Source: Ignavibacteriota bacterium
Lineage (GTDB): Bacteria; Bacteroidota; Ignavibacteria; UBA10030
Direction: 5' to 3'
DNA: 42,970 bases
Assembly (NCBI GenBank): GCA_003170475.1
Contig: PMZI01000056.1
Location: 31,249-74,218, forward strand
This document shows positions 1 to 7,405 of this stretch, piece by piece. Below the pieces are notes generated by a model. It saw only the letters and a list, made by a program, of their open reading frames with translations. It had not been told where the DNA came from and did no database searches. Position 1 is the stretch's first letter; every line of letters begins with the position of its first letter. The position numbers and the translations under genes are program-made.

Positions 1-550
1 CGGTATACACTGTGAATCCAAAAACAAACGGATATCCCTCCGCCAGGCACTGCCTCATCTCGTTGAACGTAGAAATACGATGATAGGAGGTTACCTGATG
101 ATCAGTCGCTTCTTTGTAGCATGCTGCCGTGGGTTTGGTGTACAGCTTTGATTTCACGTAGGGCCATTTCAATTCTGTACAGACACCTTGTTTGACAGTC
201 GTCTTGATTCCATCGCGGATGAATGCTCCGTTGTCGCTGTTTACGGTATGTTCCATCACGCGCTCGTTGTAGTAGACGAAGAGCCGGCTGAGGTCCGCAA
301 GGGGGAGTTTGTCCTTGTTCTCAAGATACTCGAGAGCTCCAACAATCGCATTCGCCGTGCAGCTTCCGATCGTCCCCTGATCCTCGACGGGCGAGAAGGT
401 TTTTCGCAGGTCCACCGACGGCGGCAACACAGCCGGAGGCTTGGCGATTGCCGCATAGAGTTTGTCGCGTTGATCGGGAAGGTCTGGCAACCAGCCGAAT
501 CCTTTTGGGTGGGCTAGACTTGGCCTACGGGCGGGAATCTTCTTTGCCAT
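1..550 (-). CDS. C1 (papain) family cysteine peptidase, 3' end cut by window edge
   Basis: Translating the minus strand from the ATG at 550 gives at least 183 residues open to the window edge. The N-terminal part reads as a bacterial papain-like peptidase: a short lead, then a 'PPSVDLRK' segment (about residues 43-50) like the start of mature papain domains, then 'DQGTIGSCTANA' holding the oxyanion-hole Gln58 and nucleophile Cys64. The catalytic His and Asn would lie outside the window. No signal peptide is visible, so it may be cytoplasmic or exported by an unrecognised route. The start is supported by an AAGGAGA ribosome binding site 7 nt upstream. Family assignment is good; the substrate is unknown. 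Confidence 0.85.
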   Translation of the reverse strand, partial: MAKKIPARRPSLAHPKGFGWLPDLPDQRDKLYAAIAKPPAVLPPSVDLRKTFSPVEDQGTIGSCTANAIVGALEYLENKDKLPLADLSRLFVYYNERVMEHTVNSDNGAFIRDGIKTTVKQGVCTELKWPYVKSKLYTKPTAACYKEATDHQVTSYHRISTFNEMRQCLAEGYPFVFGFTVYT

Positions 551-557
551 GGCTATT

Positions 558-564
558 TCTCCTT
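558..564 (-). promoter_or_regulatory. Ribosome binding site of the C1 peptidase gene
   Basis: On the minus strand this reads AAGGAGA, 7 nt before the ATG at 550. It fixes the start of the truncated peptidase gene. Confidence 0.7.
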
Positions 565-1030
565 ATGATGTGGAGATGATCAGCAGGCCTTTCGGCCGTG
601 CTCGACGAATTCGATGCTGAAATTACTTGTGCTCGGTTGCGGAAAGATAATTTCTGATCGAGATCCCACGAAACCCTCCCAGAATTCGAATAGCAGCAGA
701 TGGTTTGATCGGAAGAGCTTAGTTCTGTCGGACGGATGATTGTAAATCAGAAGCGAGCTGGCAAGTCCCCGAGGGACGTCGCGTCAATGAGCTGAGGGTT
801 GGGGATTTCGGCTTGACATGGCTCGCAGAGATTTGCGACTCACAAATATTGATTTTCCGGTGGCCAATGTCAAGCTGTAGGTCGGCATAGCAAAAACGTC
901 AATATTGTCAAGCGGCCATGGACGGTAGGATAACACGGGGGGAGCTTTGAACGAGAAACTCAGAACTCAGCAAAGATGGCCCCTTCTCGAACACTCTATC
1001 AGCCTCTCGTTATTGCGGTGACCTCCAGAC
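565..1030. other. Non-coding spacer with TTGACAT/AATGTCAA repeats
   Basis: No convincing gene was seen here on either strand. The notable content is an imperfect inverted repeat, CTTGACATGGC at 812-822 and GCCAATGTCAAG at 863-874, and a third related site, TTGTCAAGCGGCCATG, at 905-920. On the minus strand TTGACA at 868-873 could act as a -35 element for the peptidase gene, with an AT-rich stretch (AATATTTG) about 17 nt further on, but no clear -10 was found. The half-sites resemble those of the palindrome at the MerR gene (7864-7883). Confidence 0.4.
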
Positions 1031-1414
1031 CTACTGGAAATCTCCAGTATATGTCCATCCGCCAAGTCTGCCAAAACTGTCAATCGTCACCTTCACGCTG
1101 TTGGACGCGTTCTGCGCGGAGACCGCAGTGAAGCTAATCGAATTCTGACTCGGTGATGTTGAATATGTTCCGTTCTCGTTCGTTTTCATTTTCGTTGGGA
1201 TGGCGAATGTGGTGTAATCTCCCTGCCCTCCTCCCATCGACACAGGACGAATGCGAAATTGATATGCCTGGGCAGCAAGGTTGTTCAAGTCATTGATGAT
1301 AGCGTCACGGTTTGATTGGATGCTCTGCGCGGTGAACAAGCTCAAACCCACTGCAATGGCGATTCCAACAATGATGACGCCAAGGATGATCAGGAGAAGC
1401 TGTTGTTGACCCAT
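1031..1414 (-). CDS. Small membrane-anchored pilin-like protein of unknown function
   Basis: A 127-residue protein with a single hydrophobic N-terminal helix (about residues 6-29) directly after 'MGQQQ', followed by a soluble, Ser/Thr/Asn-rich domain that should lie outside the membrane. The layout resembles type IV pilins and pseudopilins: a very short lead, a hydrophobic stalk, a helix continuing into 'QSIQSNRDAIINDLNNLAAQA', then a beta-rich head. The Gly-Phe processing site and Glu5 of classical pilins are absent, so pilin identity is an inference. The start is well supported by GGAAGGAGGT at 1421-1430. It appears to be a single-gene unit; function unknown. Confidence 0.7.
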   Translation of the reverse strand: MGQQQLLLIILGVIIVGIAIAVGLSLFTAQSIQSNRDAIINDLNNLAAQAYQFRIRPVSMGGGQGDYTTFAIPTKMKTNENGTYSTSPSQNSISFTAVSAQNASNSVKVTIDSFGRLGGWTYTGDFQ

Positions 1415-1912
1415 GGCGTGACCTCCTTCCCAAATTCAATCTCACACACGTGCTTGAGATACAATAGACAAAGGCTGTGCCAATATGCGACTTGTCGCAA
1501 AATGGGCCGATTGTCAATCATGACGATCGCCCGCATGTATCGAAGTGATTATCACGCACTGGATTGAGATAGTGTTACAGATTGAGACGAACTGAGATAG
1601 TGGTCACTGCACAGTGTTATTCTTACGAGGACGGATCTGCTGCTGGAAAGATGTCAGTTTAGGTTCGGGCTGGGTCAGAAGCGTGGGAATGAGGACATTG
1701 TGCGAAGCAACTTCGAACACGTTTCAGAAGAGATTCTTCCACCGAGAAACGCTCCGCTCAATGACTCTCCCATAGGTCAGGATTTCGTCAGCGGGATCTC
1801 ATTTCGCGGTATGCGCCGAGGCAGCGTTTCAGCATCATGTGAAGAACGGTGATATTCTTTCTCCGGCCCTCCAATTCAACTTCTAATAGGAGATCTTGTA
1901 TTCGGAAAGGCA
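1415..1912. other. Spacer without a recognisable gene
   Basis: About 500 bases between two minus-strand genes. Apart from the ribosome binding site at 1421-1430 and the short direct repeats at 1565-1602, no supported coding sequence, RNA gene or terminator was recognised. The short reading frames here overlap each other in several frames and look like noise. Confidence 0.4.
1565..1602. repeat. Short direct repeats TGAGATAGTG, possible mobile-element end
   Basis: TGAGATAGTG occurs at 1565-1574 and again at 1593-1602, with a related ATTGAGACGA at 1581-1590 between them. Serial copies of 'TTGAGAC/TGAGATAG'-type words remind one of the multiple terminal repeats of IS21-like elements, but no transposase (IstA/IstB) reading frame or second end is visible. 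This is at most a solo or decayed end. Confidence 0.25.
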
Positions 1913-2566
1913 CTAGCAACCCTCCTTTTTCTTCTTTCCGGGGGCGGCCTTGGATTGAGCTCCTGCTGGAGCTTCGAGTTTTGGCATAGAAAGTTTTGGA
2001 GTCGCTGATTCCACTGCTCCACCCGACTGCGGAGTGCCGCCGAAAAACTTGCTGACTTCTTTGGTCCTCGCGAACTCAACGACTTGTGCCGGCGTGGGGC
2101 TCTCAGGAATACGCGGGAACAGAATCTGGTCTTTCCACTCTTCTAGTCCGCCTCGCAGAATGTACACTCCCCTAAATCCCTTCGCCTTGAGAAGCATCCA
2201 CGCCTGGGCAGAATGAATCCCGCCATCGGAGTAAAGGATAATCTTCTCATTCCGTTGGAGATTGGATTGATCAAGGCCGCTCAGCGCAATGTTGTCCGAT
2301 GAAGGGATATGATACTCCGCGAAATCTTTCTCATTGCGGAGATCGATCAAACGAAAGTCCGATTTCCCCCGGATGATCCAATCCGCTAGCATCTGGACGC
2401 TGACATGATCCACTTCTTTCTCAACGATCAGTGCCAACTCCTTTGCGTTCACCGTAGCTTCCGAACCATGATATGGACTTCCCGCAAACAGTGCGAAGAA
2501 GCCGAGAACAAACGCGAGGAGACCGAGCTTCCTGTTCAACGATAGATTCTTAAGAAAGTCTCTCAT
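1913..2566 (-). CDS. Membrane-anchored rhodanese-like protein lacking the catalytic Cys
   Basis: The 217-residue product has a membrane anchor or uncleaved signal (about residues 13-29), a rhodanese domain (about 52-148) and a Pro/Ala/Lys-rich tail ending in KKKKEGC. Rhodanese landmarks are 'FRLIDLRNEKDFAEYHIP' and 'YILRGGLEEWK'. The loop that normally reads Cys-x-x-Gly-x-Arg-Ser is 'YSDGGIHS' here, so the sulfur-accepting Cys is replaced by Ser113. Thiosulfate:cyanide sulfurtransferase activity by the usual mechanism is therefore unlikely; binding or scaffold roles are possible. The ATG overlaps the stop of the preceding transporter gene by 4 bp, and the gene is last in the psr operon. A longer upstream frame exists but lies inside that transporter gene. 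Confidence 0.85.
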   Translation of the reverse strand: MRDFLKNLSLNRKLGLLAFVLGFFALFAGSPYHGSEATVNAKELALIVEKEVDHVSVQMLADWIIRGKSDFRLIDLRNEKDFAEYHIPSSDNIALSGLDQSNLQRNEKIILYSDGGIHSAQAWMLLKAKGFRGVYILRGGLEEWKDQILFPRIPESPTPAQVVEFARTKEVSKFFGGTPQSGGAVESATPKLSMPKLEAPAGAQSKAAPGKKKKEGC

Positions 2567-3174
2567 AGTGAGGCTCCTGCTTTCTTTGAAGCCATCTTTT
2601 TTTCGACCCATTCGGCACCGACAAATCCACCAAGCGCCATCAGAACGACAAGAAATACCAGAAGACCATAGGGCAATCCCGTGAGTTGTGGCAGCGTGAT
2701 TTGTCCCATAGGAGTGGATAGATAGAAATTGCTGACGAGCGGGAATACTTCCCCGAACACTAGGATGCCGAACATGATGCCGCCAAGATACACCATCGCG
2801 TCGATGCGGCCTGTCGCAACTGCCACGCAGGATGTTCCCGGACAATAGCCTCCGATCACGAATCCAAATCCGAGAAGCAATCCTCCGACCACCTGCGGCA
2901 GGAGAAACGTCGGAGTAAGATAGACAAGGGAGAGATCGACAAAACCGATCACCGATAGATAATATAGACCGACCATGGCCGTGATGATCGCGGTAAACAT
3001 CACTTTGAACACTGTGAGATCGGTAAAATAGAACTGGGCAGCCAGTTTCTTTGCGCTGTTGAATCCCCCGCGCTCGAGGAAGAACCCAAAGCCGATGCCG
3101 GTGATGAAAGCAACCACGAGGCTCACATCGTCTCCGAAGAGACCATATTTGAAGAAGGGTGCGATCATTGCCAT
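2563..3174 (-). CDS. YeeE/YedE-family sulfur transporter, second half-size protein
   Basis: A 203-residue, strongly hydrophobic protein with about five or six membrane helices. It carries 'ERGGFNSAKKL' near the N-terminus (about residues 34-44) and 'GYCPGTSCVAVATGRIDA' in the middle, a Cys-containing signature of the YeeE/YedE (DUF395, sulphur transport) family. Family members of the TsuA type move thiosulfate through paired Cys-containing half-repeats. Here the two halves are separate genes. It overlaps the first half-size gene by 10 bp and the rhodanese gene by 4 bp, so translation is probably coupled. Substrate (thiosulfate or a related sulfur species) is inferred from family and operon. 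Confidence 0.88.
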   Translation of the reverse strand: MAMIAPFFKYGLFGDDVSLVVAFITGIGFGFFLERGGFNSAKKLAAQFYFTDLTVFKVMFTAIITAMVGLYYLSVIGFVDLSLVYLTPTFLLPQVVGGLLLGFGFVIGGYCPGTSCVAVATGRIDAMVYLGGIMFGILVFGEVFPLVSNFYLSTPMGQITLPQLTGLPYGLLVFLVVLMALGGFVGAEWVEKKMASKKAGASL

Positions 3175-3698
3175 TGTCTCCTTACAAAGTACGCCATTGC
3201 ATATGCCCCGCCGAACACCATCATCATGAAAGCCCAGCTGCCGACATTAAAGAGCGCTCCACCGGTGAGTGCCTGACCGCTGGTACAACCTCTGGCCAGT
3301 TTCGCGCCAATCCCCATCAAGCCACCTCCTGCAAATGCGAAGAGAAGCCGGCCGCGCGTGGAAATGTTGGGTCCCTTCTCTACGACTTTGGTTACACGAT
3401 GAGCGAGCGAGCCGGAGATAAATCCACCGACGAAGACCCCGAGGACCTCGAAGACAAGCCAGTCTTTCAGCGGACTCTTCGTCCCATCGCCGATATACTC
3501 TGAATAAAACTCATTGTGCGCCACATGGATTGGTGCCACCGCCTGCACGCCCACCGTTACGAGCGATGAGAATGCTCCGGATGCGCCCAACCCGCGCCCC
3601 ATGACGACAAACGACGCAAGCAGGACCAGGCCCAGGCCTATGCCGGCAACATAAGGGTTCCAGTACGGCTGAGGGTGTTTTTCAACTTGTAGTGACAT
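3165..3698 (-). CDS. YeeE/YedE-family sulfur transporter, first half-size protein
   Basis: A 177-residue membrane protein carrying the other YeeE signature, 'ARGCTSGQALTGGALF' (about residues 136-151), and about four or five hydrophobic segments. With the following gene it reconstitutes the two Cys-containing halves found in a full-length YeeE/TsuA protein. The start chosen is the ATG at 3698 (M-S-L-Q), because AAGGAG at 3706-3711 is 7 nt upstream; an ATG at 3704 would leave only 1 nt. The ribosome binding site touches the stop codon of the upstream NrfD/PsrC gene, so the genes are tightly packed. It probably supplies sulfur substrate or returns product for the reductase encoded upstream. Confidence 0.88.
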   Translation of the reverse strand: MSLQVEKHPQPYWNPYVAGIGLGLVLLASFVVMGRGLGASGAFSSLVTVGVQAVAPIHVAHNEFYSEYIGDGTKSPLKDWLVFEVLGVFVGGFISGSLAHRVTKVVEKGPNISTRGRLLFAFAGGGLMGIGAKLARGCTSGQALTGGALFNVGSWAFMMMVFGGAYAMAYFVRRQWQ

Positions 3699-3705
3699 GC
3701 ACATT

Positions 3706-3711
3706 CTCCTT
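3706..3711 (-). promoter_or_regulatory. Ribosome binding site deciding the start of the first YeeE gene
   Basis: On the minus strand this reads AAGGAG. It is 7 nt before the ATG at 3698 and only 1 nt before the alternative ATG at 3704, which favours the shorter protein. Confidence 0.65.
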
Positions 3712-4661
3712 TATCGAATCCATCCTGATGTCCAATGACTTTCCTGTCCTGCGAAGACGATCACAAATCGAAGGATGAGACCCCCGGCGATGACGAGCAT
3801 CGGAGCCACCGGGGAATGCTTTATTTTATGATTCACCGCGAGAAGTTGGATCGAGAGGGGAACAACCACCCCCAATCCGATGACAAATACCCAGAAGTAT
3901 GCTGCATACGATCCATCAAGGAGCAGTCGAATGGCCTGAATGTGGACACGCGTCGATGTCAGCAATCCGCTGATGAACCCTCCGAAAGCAAAAAGCTCGA
4001 GAGTCAGGAAAGCGTTGTCAGCTTTGGCAAGCAACTCCCGTTCATATGCGTCATCTGTGATCAGATGGACGAATGCAGCGGCAGAGGAAAGTCCGGAAAC
4101 GAGAAACAGCATCCAGAGCATTGCGCTGTTCCAAAGCGGCCGCGCTCCCAGCGAACTCAGGAGCACTCCCGTGTACATTCCCAGAAGCGTCCCCACGAAC
4201 ATGTTGAGGATTCCGATATTCTTGATCAACACAGGGTGCTTGTTGATGAACGCAGAGAGTCGGTCGAAAAGGGGAATCACGTTTTGAAAACGTTCCGGTA
4301 TCCGGATCAATGTATTCAGAAAGAGGACTGGATAGATGATAACGAGAATCCATGCACCCCATGACATGGGTGAGGTGATCTTGAACGTCGTATACAATCG
4401 CCAAACAGAGAGCTTGTGCTCGAGATCAAGGAACAGCGCAAGCATACCCGCACTCAGCAGAATCAGGCTGATCTGCGGCAAGTAGAAACACGAGAAGACG
4501 TTCTTCTTGTACTGACCCTTCAGAACGAGGTAACCCGAGATGATCATAATGCCGGCGACCAATCCGCCGATGAAGAGGTAGATGGGAATCTGCCAGCCCC
4601 AGATTTGCAACGTGGGATCGATGAGTTCGTTGTGGCGCGTTGTCGTCAGTTCCTGGATCAT
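3711..4661 (-). CDS. psrC: NrfD/PsrC-type membrane subunit of a polysulfide/thiosulfate reductase-like complex
   Basis: A 316-residue integral membrane protein with about eight hydrophobic helices. It starts with a short soluble lead, then 'WGWQIPIYLFIGGLVAGIMIISG', typical of the NrfD/PsrC family. Such subunits anchor a molybdopterin/iron-sulfur pair and exchange electrons with menaquinol. The conserved 'SWGAW' (about residues 99-103) and 'LLSSLGARPLWNSAMLW' region support the call. It follows the iron-sulfur subunit gene after only a few bases and precedes the YeeE pair. It could equally be named PhsC or simply NrfD; the exact electron acceptor cannot be read from this subunit. Confidence 0.9.
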   Translation of the reverse strand: MIQELTTTRHNELIDPTLQIWGWQIPIYLFIGGLVAGIMIISGYLVLKGQYKKNVFSCFYLPQISLILLSAGMLALFLDLEHKLSVWRLYTTFKITSPMSWGAWILVIIYPVLFLNTLIRIPERFQNVIPLFDRLSAFINKHPVLIKNIGILNMFVGTLLGMYTGVLLSSLGARPLWNSAMLWMLFLVSGLSSAAAFVHLITDDAYERELLAKADNAFLTLELFAFGGFISGLLTSTRVHIQAIRLLLDGSYAAYFWVFVIGLGVVVPLSIQLLAVNHKIKHSPVAPMLVIAGGLILRFVIVFAGQESHWTSGWIR

Positions 4662-4665
4662 GGGA

Positions 4666-5205
4666 TCACACGAGATAGAAGATACATGGTTTCGTTCCGG
4701 CCTCGGGAATCAGGGCATGGTGGTTGCGGGACTCCAGCAACCGCGTAACGTCGCTATTTGGATCCTCAAGATCGCCGAACGACATGCAGTGTGTCGGACA
4801 GACGGAGACACACGCAGGATCAAGTCCCTTCTCGACACGGTGGATGCAGAACGTGCATTTGTCAGCGTAGCCATCGGGATGGATGAACCGCGCGTCGTAG
4901 GGACACGAGGCAATACAAGCCTTGCAGCCAATGCACACGTTGTGCTCGACGAGTACGACTCCACCAAGGTCATGGACGTGACTCGCACCGGTGGGGCAAC
5001 AATAGACGCAGGGTGGATTGCTGCAATGATTACACCGCTCCGATCGGATCTCCATGTGAAGCGATGGATATTTTCCCTGCACCTCATATTCGATCCAATC
5101 CCGATTCAACCCTTCCGGAACACTGTTCTCGGTCTTGCACGCCACAACGCAATCCATACAGCCAACGCACTTCGCAGTATCGATGACCATTCCGAATCTA
5201 GCCAT
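4666..5205 (-). CDS. psrB: Four-cluster ferredoxin-like electron transfer subunit (PsrB/PhsB/DmsB family)
   Basis: A 179-residue protein with four Cys groups for [4Fe-4S] clusters: 'CVGCMDCVVAC' (residues 13-23), 'CNHCSNPPCVYCCP', 'CIGCKACIASCP' and 'CTFC...ACVSVCP'. This is the arrangement of the electron-transfer subunit of DMSO-reductase-family complexes, passing electrons between the membrane subunit and the molybdenum subunit. It has no signal peptide and would be carried across the membrane with the Tat-exported PsrA subunit, as known for this family. Its start overlaps the end of psrA by 8 bp, indicating coupled translation. Confidence 0.95.
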   Translation of the reverse strand: MARFGMVIDTAKCVGCMDCVVACKTENSVPEGLNRDWIEYEVQGKYPSLHMEIRSERCNHCSNPPCVYCCPTGASHVHDLGGVVLVEHNVCIGCKACIASCPYDARFIHPDGYADKCTFCIHRVEKGLDPACVSVCPTHCMSFGDLEDPNSDVTRLLESRNHHALIPEAGTKPCIFYLV

Positions 5206-7405
5206 GGCTGGCCTCCGATTCGATAGTCACGAAGTTGACGTTCATGCCGGTCCCTCCCATCAGTGGATCGGTAACATAGCGGGTCAGAAGTTGGGCGTCG
5301 CTTGCTCCCTTCTGAAATGCGTATTTGAGACCGCGAGAATTGTGACCAAATCCGTGCACCATGTACACACAGTCCGGCCGGATCCGCTCGGTCGCCTTCA
5401 CCTTCACCTTGTTGCTGACGATGTTGTCCTGATTCTTCAGACGGACGTAGTCTCCGGTTTTCAGTTCCATACGACGTGCGACATCGGCATTGATCCAAAT
5501 CTCATTTTCAGCCACCATATCCATGAGGATATGATTCGACTGGGTTCTGCTGAAGGAATGAACGGGCGAACGGCCATACAGGAGCCGGAAGGAACCCAGC
5601 GGACCCGGCAGCGGGCGTCTGTATTTTGGCACCGGATCAAATCCGGCTTTGGCAAGTTGAAGTGAATAGAATTCAATTTTCCCTGATGGCGTCGGAAACT
5701 GTGCCGAGACCCCCTCATCAAAGTAGATTGGCTGCTTGCTCCCTCTGAGAATTCCCTTCTTCTTCAGCTCGTCAAAACTCAGGCCGGCTGTAGTGAGGCG
5801 ATGGATGATGTACTCCTCGATGTCTTTCCACGGATAGAAGGCTCCAAGATCAAGTTTCTCGGCGAGTTTCTTCGCCATCCACCAGTTCGGTTTCTGATCA
5901 TGGGGAGACTCGACAACCGGCTGTCGCAAGGCAACAAAAGGCTCCCGGAACCACTCTACGTTGATGTCGTCGTAGCGTTCAAGATAGACGGACTCAGGAA
6001 GAACGACATCCGCCCATCCGGCAATCTCGCTGGGTATGACATCGACCACGACAAGAAGGTCGAGGTTCTGGATTGCCTTGATTGTCTCTGCTTCATTCGG
6101 CAGCGCGTGGATCAGGTTGGTTGCATACACGAACCAGCTTTTGATTGGATATGGCTTGCCGCTGATCGTCGCCTCACGAATACCTGTGGTGATGGTCTCA
6201 TGCGCAAACGGATATTTGTTATCCGGATTGTCCACTTTTGCTTTTTCTGGCTTGGGATACGCCGGATAGGGGTAGCCCGCGACATCCATACTCACGGGAT
6301 AGAAGAATCCGCCTTTGCGACCCCAACTTCCGAGCAAGGCATTCAGAAGTGCGATGGCACGGCTCCGTTGCGCATCATCTCCGTACCACGTCACATGTCG
6401 TCCCGGATGGACGAGTGTCGCCGGCCGATAGCGAGCCATTTCACGCGCAGTTGTTCGAATCAACTCCGGTTCGATGCCAGTCTCCGGATATGCCCACTCC
6501 GGCGTGTACGGCGTAAGTTCCGCCGCGAATTGCTCAAATCCGAACCCGTATTTCTGCACATAGTCTTTGTCGTACAGACCTTCTTTGACGATCACATTCA
6601 TCCATGCGAGGAGAAGTGCCAGGTCGGTGCCGGGCTTGATCGGGAGATAGAACTTCGCCTTGCTGGCAGCAACGGAAAATCTCGGGTCGACCACGATGAT
6701 GGAAGCCCCATTCCCCACCGCTTCAGCGAACTCCTGAACTTGCGAATTGTGCATGTTCTCGCCGAGGTGACTTCCGATGAGAACGAGACATTGAGAGTTC
6801 TTGATGTCTGTTCGTTCCGGCGAGCTGACGTCTTCGCCGAAGGTGAGACGAAAGCCGACGTCCCGTGGTCCGCGGCACTGAGCGAATGACGGGGCAGTGA
6901 TGTTGGGTGTTCCGAACGCTTTCAGCGTGTGTTTGAAGAAATTTCCACCGATGCCATGAGCGAAGAGAGCGACAGCCTCAGGGCCGTACTGGGCTTTGAT
7001 CTTTTGCAGTTTGTCGGCGATATGCGTGAAAGCTTCGTCCCATGTAACCTCAACCCACTCTTCGCGTCCGCGTTCGCTTCTACGTATCAGAGGTGACTTG
7101 AGACGGTCTGGATCGTAATGTGCGCCAACGCCTCCGGTGCCACGTGGGCAGAGCCTGCCTCGGCTCAATGGATCTTCGAGGTTTCCTTCGAGCTTCCACA
7201 ACTTTCCATCGTTGACATAGGCGATAGCACCGCACTTCCAAAAGCAGATGTCACAATATGTGGGAATCTTTTGAACGCCCTTCACTTCTTTGCCCGACTT
7301 GTTGCCGAGTGCTTCAGCCCCCTTCACGATCGCACTGCCTGCTGCCGCAACACTTATCGTAGCGGCTGAGATCTTGAGGAATTTCCGGCGGGACACTGGA
7401 TTCAT
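5198..7405 (-). CDS. psrA: Molybdopterin oxidoreductase catalytic subunit, polysulfide/thiosulfate reductase-like
   Basis: A 735-residue DMSO-reductase-superfamily enzyme with a twin-arginine signal (SRRKFLK, residues 5-11), so it should be exported folded. Cys51, Cys54, Cys58 and Cys86 ('CDICFWKC...LCPRG') match the N-terminal [4Fe-4S] site. Cys177 in 'SFAQCRGPRD' sits where PsrA/PhsA-type enzymes use Cys as molybdenum ligand. The C-terminal molybdopterin-binding domain ('LLYGRSPVHSFSRTQSN', 'ELKTGDYVRLKNQ') is present. Length fits PsrA/PhsA (about 730-760). Companion YeeE transporters and rhodanese favour a sulfur substrate, but tetrathionate, arsenate or selenate cannot be excluded from sequence alone. 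Its ATG overlaps the regulator's stop by 4 bp. Confidence 0.92.
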   Translation of the reverse strand: MNPVSRRKFLKISAATISVAAAGSAIVKGAEALGNKSGKEVKGVQKIPTYCDICFWKCGAIAYVNDGKLWKLEGNLEDPLSRGRLCPRGTGGVGAHYDPDRLKSPLIRRSERGREEWVEVTWDEAFTHIADKLQKIKAQYGPEAVALFAHGIGGNFFKHTLKAFGTPNITAPSFAQCRGPRDVGFRLTFGEDVSSPERTDIKNSQCLVLIGSHLGENMHNSQVQEFAEAVGNGASIIVVDPRFSVAASKAKFYLPIKPGTDLALLLAWMNVIVKEGLYDKDYVQKYGFGFEQFAAELTPYTPEWAYPETGIEPELIRTTAREMARYRPATLVHPGRHVTWYGDDAQRSRAIALLNALLGSWGRKGGFFYPVSMDVAGYPYPAYPKPEKAKVDNPDNKYPFAHETITTGIREATISGKPYPIKSWFVYATNLIHALPNEAETIKAIQNLDLLVVVDVIPSEIAGWADVVLPESVYLERYDDINVEWFREPFVALRQPVVESPHDQKPNWWMAKKLAEKLDLGAFYPWKDIEEYIIHRLTTAGLSFDELKKKGILRGSKQPIYFDEGVSAQFPTPSGKIEFYSLQLAKAGFDPVPKYRRPLPGPLGSFRLLYGRSPVHSFSRTQSNHILMDMVAENEIWINADVARRMELKTGDYVRLKNQDNIVSNKVKVKATERIRPDCVYMVHGFGHNSRGLKYAFQKGASDAQLLTRYVTDPLMGGTGMNVNFVTIESEASHG

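Noticed and set aside
188-517. Plus-strand reading frame of 109 codons
   Set aside because: It lies opposite the papain-family peptidase gene, whose translated motifs (Gln58, Cys64) are convincing; this frame has no recognisable domain.
2567-2845. N-terminal extension of the rhodanese frame
   Set aside because: The added residues lie within the YeeE gene in another frame, are not hydrophobic signal-like, and the ATG at 2566 gives a natural 4-bp overlap and a proper membrane anchor.
5801-6889. Plus-strand reading frame of 362 codons
   Set aside because: Antisense to the psrA gene, with no family features; long antisense frames are common opposite GC-balanced coding sequence.
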